From positions 1 through 50,353 of the forward strand of contig DAOTTD010000182.1 of assembly GCA_034438015.1 (NCBI GenBank): a DNA stretch of 50,353 nt, in the 5' to 3' direction. Below the pieces are notes generated by a model. The model saw nothing but the letters and a program-made list of their open reading frames with translations, did no database searches and had not been told where the DNA came from. The translations under genes and the position numbers were made by a program. Positions 1-9,085 of the stretch are shown here, piece by piece (the first letter of the stretch is position 1; each line of letters begins with the position of its first letter). This DNA comes from JACDAE01 sp034438015 (GTDB lineage Bacteria > Chloroflexota > Ktedonobacteria > Ktedonobacterales > Ktedonobacteraceae).

Positions 1-122
1 TAGGCAGGATCAGGGCTGGCGCTCCGATGCCATCAATGCGCTCGGCTGTCATAAGCGCGATTGCATTGAGGATGGAATCTCCAGAACCCTGGTGTCGCCT
101 AGGTTCATGGGTACCTGAGTAG
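1..122. other. Short gene-poor edge, no supported gene
   Basis: These bases lie beyond the stop codon of the truncated AAA-like ATPase. One plus-strand frame is open from about 2 to a TGA near 118, and one minus-strand frame is also open, but neither product is recognised. It could be the end of a gene that starts outside the window or the scar of the event that shortened the ATPase. Confidence 0.3.
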
Positions 123-869
123 TTACCCTAGATAAAGGCAAAGTTGTTGTGTTAGGCAAGGCTGTCCATCTGTCCAATAGTGAATTTCCTTCGCAACAGC
201 TTCATGCATTTCGATAGGTATATCTAGATGTGATACTAGTTGCTGCGTTTGAAAAAGTGTCAAATCGTTGAGGGAAATGCGATGATCTACATTGAAATTC
301 GAGATATTAATATCACGGATGAGGTCTTTTGGGTTAAAGGCTCCAGCAATGATAAAGGTCAGATATTGCCAGAATGATAAACTCTGGCGCGAGGTGTAAA
401 TACTCCGAATAATAGAGAAAAAATCCGTTGCCCATGCTTCTGGCATTGCGCCTATCTCATCAAGAACAATTACTACTCGTTGACTTCTTGATTCAGCTTT
501 CTGAGCTATTTCAGCCAAAAACTCCTCCCAGGAGGCACTATCCATTGGCAATGAAGGTTTGTCAGTGGTAGGAATAAAGGGTATTTGCTGAAGCAGCCAT
601 TTTCCTAGTGAGGTATACCATTCCTTTGCGGAACGAGCACTCGAACGTGCAGCCATTAAGTCACGTTGAGCAAATGTATATCCCTGCGAGGAAAACTGTG
701 ATTTCAGTCGCCCGATAATACTTGTTTTTCCTTGTTCACGTGGTTCGATGAAGGAAATGTACTCCATCCTTCGCAAGCATTCAGCTGCTTTCTCATCAGC
801 ATTTCGCTTCACATAGACAGGGGAATGCGCCGGGAGCGGTCCCCCAGCTTGAAAAAGATTCTCTTTCAC
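123..869 (-). CDS. AAA-like (AAA_35-type) ATPase, short at the C-terminus
   Basis: The 248-residue protein begins with the AAA_35-style segment FQAGGPLPAHSPVYVKR. It then has a phosphate-binding loop (EPREQGKTS) and a Walker B strand followed by acid (VVIVLDEIG, about residues 134-142). It ends abruptly after TDGQPCLTQQLCLYLG, the region where family members usually continue for tens more residues, so it may be truncated. Translation starts at GTG 869, overlapping the TGA of the RAMP-PNP-STAND gene (GTGA). It is therefore the last gene of the type III operon and probably translationally coupled. A partner ATPase for the STAND half of the upstream protein is plausible. Its role is unknown; such ATPases are common in Chloroflexi and Cyanobacteria. 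Confidence 0.7.
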   Translation of the reverse strand: MKENLFQAGGPLPAHSPVYVKRNADEKAAECLRRMEYISFIEPREQGKTSIIGRLKSQFSSQGYTFAQRDLMAARSSARSAKEWYTSLGKWLLQQIPFIPTTDKPSLPMDSASWEEFLAEIAQKAESRSQRVVIVLDEIGAMPEAWATDFFSIIRSIYTSRQSLSFWQYLTFIIAGAFNPKDLIRDINISNFNVDHRISLNDLTLFQTQQLVSHLDIPIEMHEAVAKEIHYWTDGQPCLTQQLCLYLG

Positions 870-3800
870 TGATCACGCTCCACTGCGCTGTATTCTTCGA
901 TAAACTCTAAAAGTAAGTCTTTTACTGTGACCCTATTATTCAAAACATGGGGAAAGGCCTTGACAGCAAATGTGTAGCCTGCTTGTGAACGCACAAGTAA
1001 AGATCGCAGACTAACAAGTCGGTCTAATGCTTCCCTTGTTTCTTTAATAGGAGGTTGAATGGGCAATTGTTCACGCACTAGTTGGTGTATCTCTTGCAAT
1101 CCATAGGTATCTACCTGCTGTGATAGAACTAATGTAATTATTTTCTCGAGCGGCGTGGCCCCTTCCCAGTATGTTTGGAGAAAATCAGTCTCTTGAAATT
1201 CAGGGTCACTCGTCACTGCTTCTACATCTGCAAGTGTGACACGTCTAGTTCCTTGCTTATTTAAGCGGTCAACAAGACGACCGCAGAGTAGTTGCACAAC
1301 ATTGGGATGACCAGAAGTAAATTCCCAGATCCGATCTACTATATCTTCCTCGTCAATCAACTCGATTCCCAAATTGTTCATCGGTTGAATAATAAGTTTT
1401 CGTACTGCATGAAGGTCCAGACGTCCTATGAGCATTTCGTTTGCGAAATTATAGAACGGCGATTTGGGGTTCCTCAGTTCGTCACGAAGTGAGTGTTCAC
1501 CAGAGAAAACAAACTGGCAACGCCCAGAATTGGCTAAAGCGCGCAATGTACGGAGAAGAGGGTAATCCAAGGCCCGATCAGGTCCAATCAATCTATCAGC
1601 TTCATCAAGCAATATAACGAGAGGTTTGTCGTTGGGTAATGCTTGGAACACCCCCACAAAAGATGTAGGTTGATGTGCAGGAGGCTTAGGAAACCACGTG
1701 CTATCGAATGTGAGGGCTTGAACCAACTCAGCCTGGGTAGCAGTAGGAGCACAATCGTGATAGAAAGCACGGAAGCCTGCTTTAGGCAAAATATGCCCCA
1801 AGCGATTAAGGATAGAAGTTTTCCCTATGCGACGACCACCAATAAGAGCATAACTAGCATTGCGAGCATGTGTACTAATTGTGCGAAGTTCATGTTCCCG
1901 GCCAAAGAACATAGAGCCCGGCGTAGGCCCAGACGTATTGAAAGGCGAAGCTACGTTCAAATTAATTCTAGAAAGGAGGTATTGTTGAAATGCTTTTTGG
2001 GAATCTCTTGCTTCAACAATTCCCACAAAATCGTTATAGAATAAGGGAACAATATCAAAGGCATACACATTCTGAAGGGTGTTTTTCAAAACGCTTAATA
2101 CCTCATTGATATGTTTTTTTGATGCAATAAATAGGCAGAGAAGTGCTACACTTGTTTGCGGGTCAGTTTTTTGCATCAGTTCGCGCAATACTTCGGCATT
2201 GCTCTCATTGAAAAGAGAAGCGGTATAGAAGATTATAGGTATTTGTGATGGAAGATGTATATTATGGAAGAGGGTGTGTATGTCTAGCTTTGTCCAAAAG
2301 AAAGAAGTCCAATCAGTTGGTAAAACTCGCTCAGCAGGCCCTGTAGCTAGTGAAGTAATGAGAAGTTGCGTAATTTCCTCCAGAGCGTATAACGGTGTGG
2401 ATTGCTTTTGAGACGAGATGGATGAAACCAGCGACTGCCAGAGTTTCTCGCTTTTTGAAAGCTCATAAGGGAGATTGATTTTCGAGAGTATCTCAAAGGC
2501 AAAGGCACTAGCATGCCGCGCCGCTATCTCCTGTGAATTCTGCACATTGCTTTTGGGATGATCAAGGAGGTCAGAGATACCACGAATAACGAGTGTCTGT
2601 GCTTGCTCATTGGTGCTGATTGCGGGTAAGAAACCACTTCCTTCCATCTCTAAAGCCAAACTATCGCCATAATTTCTTTGCAAAAACTCTCCTATAGCAA
2701 TGTGGGTTGAAGTTATGAGCTTCTCACCGGCTACAATAGGATCCACAAAGACATGAGGCGTAGTAGGAAAAGGCTCCTCTATTCGTTGCAACCAGTCTGT
2801 CTTTCTGGCTTCGGCTTGCGCTCGCTGTATTAAACGGTATGATGACTGACCAATATCCGGTTTTGTGCGAAAAGTGTTTGATGTCTTATCGAACTCATAT
2901 CCATACACTTTTGTTGCGACCACCACATCCCCAATCTTCACATCTTTGATGCCACTTGTTACACCAACGAAAAGTATGATGTCGGGTTTGAGATAATCGA
3001 TTGCCCGCTCTGCCTCAAAAGCTGCTCCAACGTTTCCTGCTCCAATTTGAGCAATTCCAACGTCCCATAATTGATTACCAGGTTGGAAGGCACCTCGTTC
3101 ATAAATGGTTCCTTTATAAACGTCTTCACGAACATTGCTTAAATGGGTACGAACTGCCTGATACTCAACTTTGAGGGCTGTCAGTATGATAGCCCTCGGA
3201 ACTTTTGGGCGCGATTTACCCTTAAAATATGATTCGTCGAACTGTCTGGGATTAGGCAATACCGGGCGTTCACGATATTCATTGTAAGGCTGAATCTTCA
3301 TGTAGCGGGTATTTGGACGTGGCGGCCGCTGGTTTTCCAGGTATGTGGGGCCGTCTTCATCCGCCCGGTAGCCTGGCCATTCGAGCAACTTGAGCAGCAT
3401 TGCGATACGCAGCATATCTGCCAGTCTCCCGCAAGCCGGTTCTGGATTCAGTTCATCTAACAGGTGTTCCTCGAAAGGCCGTGTCCGGCGCTCCAGTATT
3501 TCGCGAGTAGCCAGGTCCTCGAATGTCGACACCTCGCCCAATTGCCAGTTGTCGCCACTATCAGTAAAGAGTGTATTGTAGCGCAACGGTCGATCAATGA
3601 TATGCAAATGGGCATGGAGTTCGACAGCTCCCATCCCCAATGGTTTACCCATACCGAGATGGTGACAATAACGCCGGCTTTGCTCTCCATTTGGATGCAA
3701 CGTCCAGCAGAGGGCGCCCAGTTCACGTTCAGACAGATTCTCGAAGTAGACACGGAAGGTGAATTGAACTCCAGGCTTCAACGGTTTGAAGCGTGTATGC

Positions 3801-5284
3801 TGAGTATCCCCTGGGCCTACTTTAGCTGGTTCCTTAATTGCATCGTGGATATCCTCAAGCGGTAAACCCTGGTCGGTTCCCAGGCCCTGGTGCCAGTAGA
3901 GCTTATGACCACGAATGGTAGTCTCGTCGCTCTCTGGTGGCCTACTATCGTAATGATCGAGTCTTCTTGGATCATCAGGCTGTTGCTGTGTAAGATAGTG
4001 TTGGAATGCGGTGGGTTTTGGCGTTGCCAATATCTTAGGTGTAATTTCCTTGTTAAAGTCTCCTGCTAGCCAGATACTCTCTTGGTCTGGTTGGAGTACA
4101 GCATCCGTGACGGTAACGCGACCCGCGTAGGCACGACCTTTCTCACCTTGCCTGGGTGCATTGGCTCCTAGTTCTTTAAGCTCCAGGGGAGTGCGAACGA
4201 AGCCGAACAACGCCTCGGCGTAATCGATATGTCCGGCGCTATGCAGAGACTGATCTACCAGGTCAAATGGTGAACGAGTATAGGGCAAGCGGAACATTCG
4301 GGCCCGGCCAATAAATGTCAGTTTCCCGTTTTCACGCAAGAAGAAGATGGGATCACCAGGAGCAGCAGGTGCATTACCGAGCATTCCATCTCTTTCACGG
4401 TAGCCAGGTGTCGGTTGATTGGCCGGGAATGCTTCTTCCTGCCATTGCGTAAGCTGGTCGTCGTCGTGGAAACGACGAACGATATCATCTGAGACGGGTA
4501 TTTCTTCAGCACTAGCCGCAGGTAGTAAGAAGACAAATTCTTTTCTCTTACGTGACATGTTTCCCGTAATTACTAAGCGCCCCTGAACCATCCCATCACG
4601 TTTCTGGTAGCTCAAGTCTTCAACGATATTGGGTCTGTTAGCTGTGCCCGTCCTGATCCTGACCCATACGGGGGCATACTGCCGCGGCTGGCCTTGCCAA
4701 CGTGGTATCTCATTAGGTCGAGTACCACTGTAAATAGGGTTGCCGATTTCAGAGCGCCTGACACGCGCCATTGAACAGACCTTGATGTAGTATTTGTCGC
4801 CCCGGCGTGTGAGGAACCCTGTTTCAACGTGATCGCCCATTCTCGCGCGATAGTATTTTCCGATTGCAGTATTGTCAACTGTGCGAAAGAATAACTGTTT
4901 CTCGCTGACCCATTGCATCTTGCTGTAGCTGGCGATTTCGAGTACAGAGCGCAGCATGCCGCGCAGGCTGCTGCCGGGAATTACCGGCGTATGTTCATTG
5001 CGAGTATAGAAGAACTCAGGCTTGTCCTTTAACTCCTCCTGGCGGGAGAGGTCTTTAGCTGGCAAAGGCCCGCGATTATAGAGGGGCGAGCGGGTCGTCA
5101 GTGTCACATCAAAGTAGCCACTGAGACGATCTCGGTAGTACTTATTGTGATCCGGCAGGTCGCCAATACTATCGACGGCAGGTATGATTTTCTCAGGCAG
5201 CGGCACAAAATTATAAGGCGCACTGGCGACTCGATCCCGTCTGGTGGGGTTTTGGTGTTCGGGCCAGGTTTGTAGAATAGTCAT
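866..5284 (-). CDS. Fusion protein: type III RAMP (TIGR03986-like) + nucleoside-phosphorylase-like domain + STAND ATPase
   Basis: One uninterrupted 1472-codon frame. Residues 1-690 match the TIGR03986 CRISPR RAMP family: APYNFVPLP near the start, SGYFDVTLTTRSPLY at 55-69, PGSSLRGMLRS at 103-113, the glycine-rich loop GMGKPLGMG at 544-552, and the family-like end ERPVLPNP. Residues 697-935 are PNP/MTA-nucleosidase-like: AIILTALKVEYQAV, the nucleoside-binding pair Met880-Glu881 in LEMEG, and the putative catalytic Asp905 in RGISD. A linker leads to the STAND module: FFGREHEL at 1126-1133, Walker A GGRRIGKTS at 1149-1157, Walker B LVILLDEAD at 1222-1230, then a winged-helix-like tail. The first half should be a backbone subunit binding crRNA/target RNA. 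The PNP domain may be a nucleotide-degrading effector gated by the ATPase (inference). Start ATG 5284 overlaps csx19 by 4 bases. I know of no standard type III subunit with this layout. Confidence 0.85.
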   Translation of the reverse strand: MTILQTWPEHQNPTRRDRVASAPYNFVPLPEKIIPAVDSIGDLPDHNKYYRDRLSGYFDVTLTTRSPLYNRGPLPAKDLSRQEELKDKPEFFYTRNEHTPVIPGSSLRGMLRSVLEIASYSKMQWVSEKQLFFRTVDNTAIGKYYRARMGDHVETGFLTRRGDKYYIKVCSMARVRRSEIGNPIYSGTRPNEIPRWQGQPRQYAPVWVRIRTGTANRPNIVEDLSYQKRDGMVQGRLVITGNMSRKRKEFVFLLPAASAEEIPVSDDIVRRFHDDDQLTQWQEEAFPANQPTPGYRERDGMLGNAPAAPGDPIFFLRENGKLTFIGRARMFRLPYTRSPFDLVDQSLHSAGHIDYAEALFGFVRTPLELKELGANAPRQGEKGRAYAGRVTVTDAVLQPDQESIWLAGDFNKEITPKILATPKPTAFQHYLTQQQPDDPRRLDHYDSRPPESDETTIRGHKLYWHQGLGTDQGLPLEDIHDAIKEPAKVGPGDTQHTRFKPLKPGVQFTFRVYFENLSERELGALCWTLHPNGEQSRRYCHHLGMGKPLGMGAVELHAHLHIIDRPLRYNTLFTDSGDNWQLGEVSTFEDLATREILERRTRPFEEHLLDELNPEPACGRLADMLRIAMLLKLLEWPGYRADEDGPTYLENQRPPRPNTRYMKIQPYNEYRERPVLPNPRQFDESYFKGKSRPKVPRAIILTALKVEYQAVRTHLSNVREDVYKGTIYERGAFQPGNQLWDVGIAQIGAGNVGAAFEAERAIDYLKPDIILFVGVTSGIKDVKIGDVVVATKVYGYEFDKTSNTFRTKPDIGQSSYRLIQRAQAEARKTDWLQRIEEPFPTTPHVFVDPIVAGEKLITSTHIAIGEFLQRNYGDSLALEMEGSGFLPAISTNEQAQTLVIRGISDLLDHPKSNVQNSQEIAARHASAFAFEILSKINLPYELSKSEKLWQSLVSSISSQKQSTPLYALEEITQLLITSLATGPAERVLPTDWTSFFWTKLDIHTLFHNIHLPSQIPIIFYTASLFNESNAEVLRELMQKTDPQTSVALLCLFIASKKHINEVLSVLKNTLQNVYAFDIVPLFYNDFVGIVEARDSQKAFQQYLLSRINLNVASPFNTSGPTPGSMFFGREHELRTISTHARNASYALIGGRRIGKTSILNRLGHILPKAGFRAFYHDCAPTATQAELVQALTFDSTWFPKPPAHQPTSFVGVFQALPNDKPLVILLDEADRLIGPDRALDYPLLRTLRALANSGRCQFVFSGEHSLRDELRNPKSPFYNFANEMLIGRLDLHAVRKLIIQPMNNLGIELIDEEDIVDRIWEFTSGHPNVVQLLCGRLVDRLNKQGTRRVTLADVEAVTSDPEFQETDFLQTYWEGATPLEKIITLVLSQQVDTYGLQEIHQLVREQLPIQPPIKETREALDRLVSLRSLLVRSQAGYTFAVKAFPHVLNNRVTVKDLLLEFIEEYSAVERDQ

Positions 5285-5880
5285 GCATTACTCTCCTTGG
5301 GCTCTAGCAGCAGGTCAAAAAGCCGACTGGCGTTTACTCGCACGAAGCCGTTATCATCTTCTTTCAAGTAGTGGCGAACTACGAGTCGCAGAGGGCGTTT
5401 TTGCTCGTCAATTGGCCCTGTGAGATCGAGTGGGACGGCGTGAAAGAGTCCCTGTGAACCTTCACTCATCAGGGCAAAGCCTTGCTCCAGGCGTTGCGCA
5501 TATGTACCCAGCAAAACCTGCTTTTCTTGAAAGGCTTTGGTCCATTCAGCAGTGGCGCCCGGCTTGTCCTCGATGATGAGTCGGCCTGCCCATTTACCGG
5601 ATTCGTCGCGCCAGATGAGCAACTCGCCTGCACGCGAGAAGATTCGGGCTGTTAGAAGCGTCTCTGCTCGCAAAGGTGGCGAGTGTTTTGGGGCAACGTC
5701 ATGCGAAGTAATCAACTCCGTACCATCGAGTCGACCCCATATCACGCCATCGTCAGTGTGGGCGAGCAGGTATTTCAGTTCATGGGCCTGCATTTGCTGG
5801 GATAGCCATGTGAGCGGCTCATCCACAAAGCCGTCTATCTTTTCCCATGTTGCCGTAGTGTCGATGATCTCGCGCTTCAT
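5281..5880 (-). CDS. csx19: Csx19-like CRISPR type III-D accessory protein (TIGR03984 family)
   Basis: This 199-residue protein fits the TIGR03984/Csx19 family as I recall it. The diagnostic stretch is YLLAHTDDGVIWGRLDG, followed by alternating charged strands (LLIWRDESGKWAGRLI) and RHYLKEDDNGFVRVNASRLFDL near the end. Csx19 is a marker of subtype III-D; its role within the complex is not well defined. It overlaps the neighbouring genes by 4 bases on both sides (ATGA junctions), which fixes its start at ATG 5880 and places it firmly in the operon. Length is normal for the family. Confidence 0.8.
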   Translation of the reverse strand: MKREIIDTTATWEKIDGFVDEPLTWLSQQMQAHELKYLLAHTDDGVIWGRLDGTELITSHDVAPKHSPPLRAETLLTARIFSRAGELLIWRDESGKWAGRLIIEDKPGATAEWTKAFQEKQVLLGTYAQRLEQGFALMSEGSQGLFHAVPLDLTGPIDEQKRPLRLVVRHYLKEDDNGFVRVNASRLFDLLLEPKESNA

Positions 5881-7400
5881 GATTTGCTCCCACTCAGGTA
5901 TGTATGTAATCTGGCAATGTATTTTTCTAGCTCCTGTGGATCACCTTTCGTCACATTTAAGCCATTGGTCCCTTTTGCGAGCAGCCTCCAGGTCTGTTCC
6001 TGGCCGTTTTGGTATACCAGATCACATCTCTCTCCCCGCAGCCGACCGCGACCGACAGAAATTTCGCCACCCAGCGGTAGATCCCCGTTCCAGAGGTCTT
6101 TCAAGAGCAAGAGGAGTAAGCCGATCTCGTGTTCCTGTGGTTTCTCAAGTTGCAGGTCCACCGTGACCACCGATTGCGCGTCACCGAACAGGGGCTGTTC
6201 GTTGAACAGAGCGCCGTCGCGTGTGCCGCCGGTAAAGCGATCGATGCTCACGCGATTCTGCACAGACATATTTTCCACATTCCTCACGGCGTGTTCGCGG
6301 ACAAGCATTCGGCTGGCTTTCGGCTCTCGAACGGTTTCCATATCGGCTCCAAACATGCCGTCGATCAACCCGCCCGCAGCTTTTTGGCCTTCTACAGTGT
6401 CTGGCGCAATCAACTGAGCGATCTTGAAGGCTCTGGCACGCAAGGCACCGGTAAGGCTGGTGCCTGACAGGATCGGTTCAGACTTGCGTACACCACCTGC
6501 CGTTAGCCGGGCTGAATGCAGGTGCATGAAATCGGGGCGCTGGATTACGGGGCCGTTCGCATTCGCCTGTTCGATATCGGGACCGCTTCCTGAGCGAATG
6601 AGCAACGATCCATCCAGGTAGAATTCGGCCTTGAGGCGGAAAGCCTGACGCTGATCGGTTATCAACTGATCGACGCCAAGCGCCTGCACAATATCTGTAC
6701 TGGCGGTGCCACTCAATTCTTTAGCGCCATTCTCGATCCAGTCCAGCAACTGCCCATTGTTTGTCAGGTCGTATTCTTTGACGCGCCAGCCCGTTACGCT
6801 TACCCGGCCATAGCCGCGCCGCTTGCGCGCACCGATGGTGATGCTGCCATCGGTGAAACCAGCGAGGGCAGTAGCCAGTGCCCGCTTAAGTTCGGATGCC
6901 TTATCACTCTGGCGCACGACCAGTTCGAAGCGCAAGGGAAACGTCGTGCCAGCTTCCCACATTTCAATATTGAATAATGCATCCTGTTCTGCTGTACGAC
7001 TTTTACCGGCGAGGCGCACGCCATCGCGCAACTCAACGTCGGCATTTTTGCCATGTGCATCCTCGACGATCAGCGGACTCTGCTCGCCAGCATCATTGCC
7101 CTTGTTGCCGCCGAAAAGGAGTACACTGGCCGACTTGTCAGCACTTGCGTATATATCGACTTTCGCTCGAAAGCCTTGTTCGCGTTCGTGCAAGTAGCCG
7201 CGTAAGGCACCGGCAATCGACGCGCCGGTCAGCAGCGGCGTCTTTTCATCCAGTGAATCAGTCAGCAGCGGCATGTTGATCAGGTCATCACCATCACCAT
7301 TGCCGAAATGGGCGGGGGTCAGCAGAACAAGATCGCCCTCGACCACGATGCGCCGCTCGATTTTGCGCGATACATCGCCAGACCATGAAGACTTAGGCAT
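5877..7400 (-). CDS. Tandem RAMP (Csm3/Cas7-like) protein of the type III-D-like complex
   Basis: The 507-residue protein carries two RAMP units. The first has the Csm3-like motif LTGASIAGALRGY early on and ends with the glycine-rich loop ARKRRGYGRV. The second repeats the pattern with LSGTSLTGALRAR and GGEISVGRGRLRG. Cas7-type RAMPs form the crRNA-binding backbone and in Csm3 carry the aspartate that cuts target RNA. Double units in one polypeptide are typical of compact or fused III-D and III-E complexes. It starts 2 bases after the csx10 stop and overlaps csx19 by 4 bases. Which unit, if either, is catalytic cannot be decided by eye. Confidence 0.85.
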   Translation of the reverse strand: MPKSSWSGDVSRKIERRIVVEGDLVLLTPAHFGNGDGDDLINMPLLTDSLDEKTPLLTGASIAGALRGYLHEREQGFRAKVDIYASADKSASVLLFGGNKGNDAGEQSPLIVEDAHGKNADVELRDGVRLAGKSRTAEQDALFNIEMWEAGTTFPLRFELVVRQSDKASELKRALATALAGFTDGSITIGARKRRGYGRVSVTGWRVKEYDLTNNGQLLDWIENGAKELSGTASTDIVQALGVDQLITDQRQAFRLKAEFYLDGSLLIRSGSGPDIEQANANGPVIQRPDFMHLHSARLTAGGVRKSEPILSGTSLTGALRARAFKIAQLIAPDTVEGQKAAGGLIDGMFGADMETVREPKASRMLVREHAVRNVENMSVQNRVSIDRFTGGTRDGALFNEQPLFGDAQSVVTVDLQLEKPQEHEIGLLLLLLKDLWNGDLPLGGEISVGRGRLRGERCDLVYQNGQEQTWRLLAKGTNGLNVTKGDPQELEKYIARLHTYLSGSKS

Positions 7401-7402
7401 GG

Positions 7403-9085
7403 CTAGTTCTCCTTTCCTTGCTCTTTGGCTGCCCGCGCCAGCACAAGGTCTATGAGGCGGAGTACGTACTTCAGGCGCAGATCGTCATCTATGTTTGCTT
7501 TCACGTTACCGATTTGGGCAATCACTCCGGTACCGCTCAGACCCAGTAGATTTTTCCAAACATTGTCGTCCATCGTCCATGCACCCTGGCTACCGTCCCC
7601 CAGCAGGTGCTTCAGCCAGCGAAGCAGAGGCTCTCCATTGATGGTACTGCGTTCGAACTGGCGGCGGGAGCTGCCTCTAGCTTCAATACTCTCAATAAGC
7701 CGGCGTATCTTGCCGGTGCCAGGTGCCTTCTGGAGAAGCTCCTCGAGAACAATGCTGCGCAGGCGCGAAATCTGCGCGTTGGATGGCGGATTGGTAATCT
7801 CTAAAGTGTTGGCAGTGGCCAGCAGACTTTCGTCCAACCATTTTATAAGCATGCGATTGACCATCATCTCGGCGAGGGTACGTGCCTCTGCTTGGCTGAT
7901 TGTGAGACTAGCAGGCCCAGATCTTGTACGCTTATTTTCTTTCGTCTCCAGCTTTGGTACTCGCTGCCGGTTGAAAACGATGCGGCCGAAGCCTTCCGCG
8001 CGACGCTCGCCGACGCCGTGTACCTCCAGATCATGCAACAGAGCGGGGTCGCAGTCAGGGTCTTTAAAGACCAGCACGCTACCCATGCGCACCGCCAGGG
8101 CCTGGGGCAGGGGCAGACCCCATTTACGGTTGAAACCGCCGATTGGCACAGCACCCACGAACGCGCTTTTAAGCTCCAGTGCCACTTCTTGATGCTTGTC
8201 TACCACCTGTAGATGCCTGCCCAATATCTGGCGCAGTAGTTCGGGATCGACGGCGAACTGGCCTCGCTTGTCGCGTACTAACACATCACTTTGTAGCGTG
8301 ACGATCAGCTTATCCTCCGGCGCATCCTCGTCATCTTCAGCCGCATCCCGGTCGGAATCATCTTCAGTAAGTAGCCTGATCATGGCCCGACCATAGCCAC
8401 CACTACGCGAGCCGCCCAGGGTAACGTAGCCGTCTATAAAGTCGCGCAGAATTGTCGCGTCGTCGTCATTGTCACATATGATGGCAGCCTGGAACTTCTG
8501 CCCGGCAGCCAACGCATCGTAGCGATAAACGGCACCGGGGATATCGTCTGCCTTGAGCGGTTTAATGGTCTTCCCGCTTGCCTGACCTGTATTGATAGGG
8601 AGCAACTCAGGCATAGCACGACCAAAGCGCGCGGTGCGTTGGGTATGTACTGCCACGTTGCGAGCCGGTCGAATCAACCGCACGTATTCACCGGGCTGCG
8701 TATAGAACGGTGTCGGGATGGGCTGCCATTGCTGATCGTCATCCTGGGCTTCGACTGCGAAATCGAAGATATCGAATATCTTCCCTTCTTTATCTTTGGC
8801 CTGATCCTTGACGCACTGCCAGGATAAGGGTACCGGCCTGCTGCGATTGTCGTAAACGTCCAGTGGATAGCCGCTGAGGTAACGGGTAGTGCCGTCGAAG
8901 AAAAGTCGTCGCAGCGTACTATCACCGGTATCGGCCGGTTGTGAGGCGAGATACTTGCCGATCAAGACGCCGCGTAGGACGCTGCCCGGCAGGTAATCAA
9001 ATGCTACTGAGCTATTGGGATCGCCTTGCAGCGCAGTGACCAGGGTCGGCTCCAGCAGAGTAATTTGATAATTGATCACGTTCAT
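7403..9085 (-). CDS. csx10: Csx10-like RAMP protein (Cas5-group subunit, type III-D)
   Basis: The 560-residue protein opens with INYQITLLEPTLVTALQGDP and DYLPGSVLRGVLIGKYLA, close to the Csx10 consensus, and has the glycine-rich RAMP loop LGGSRSGGYGRAMI in the first half. The second half holds another RAMP-like segment (GAVPIGGFNRKWGLPLP, GVGERRAEGFGRI). Csx10 is the marker subunit of type III-D and probably occupies the Cas5-like position that binds the crRNA 5' handle. ATG 9085 overlaps the stop of the preceding RAMP gene by 4 bases, supporting the start. Confidence 0.85.
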   Translation of the reverse strand: MNVINYQITLLEPTLVTALQGDPNSSVAFDYLPGSVLRGVLIGKYLASQPADTGDSTLRRLFFDGTTRYLSGYPLDVYDNRSRPVPLSWQCVKDQAKDKEGKIFDIFDFAVEAQDDDQQWQPIPTPFYTQPGEYVRLIRPARNVAVHTQRTARFGRAMPELLPINTGQASGKTIKPLKADDIPGAVYRYDALAAGQKFQAAIICDNDDDATILRDFIDGYVTLGGSRSGGYGRAMIRLLTEDDSDRDAAEDDEDAPEDKLIVTLQSDVLVRDKRGQFAVDPELLRQILGRHLQVVDKHQEVALELKSAFVGAVPIGGFNRKWGLPLPQALAVRMGSVLVFKDPDCDPALLHDLEVHGVGERRAEGFGRIVFNRQRVPKLETKENKRTRSGPASLTISQAEARTLAEMMVNRMLIKWLDESLLATANTLEITNPPSNAQISRLRSIVLEELLQKAPGTGKIRRLIESIEARGSSRRQFERSTINGEPLLRWLKHLLGDGSQGAWTMDDNVWKNLLGLSGTGVIAQIGNVKANIDDDLRLKYVLRLIDLVLARAAKEQGKEN

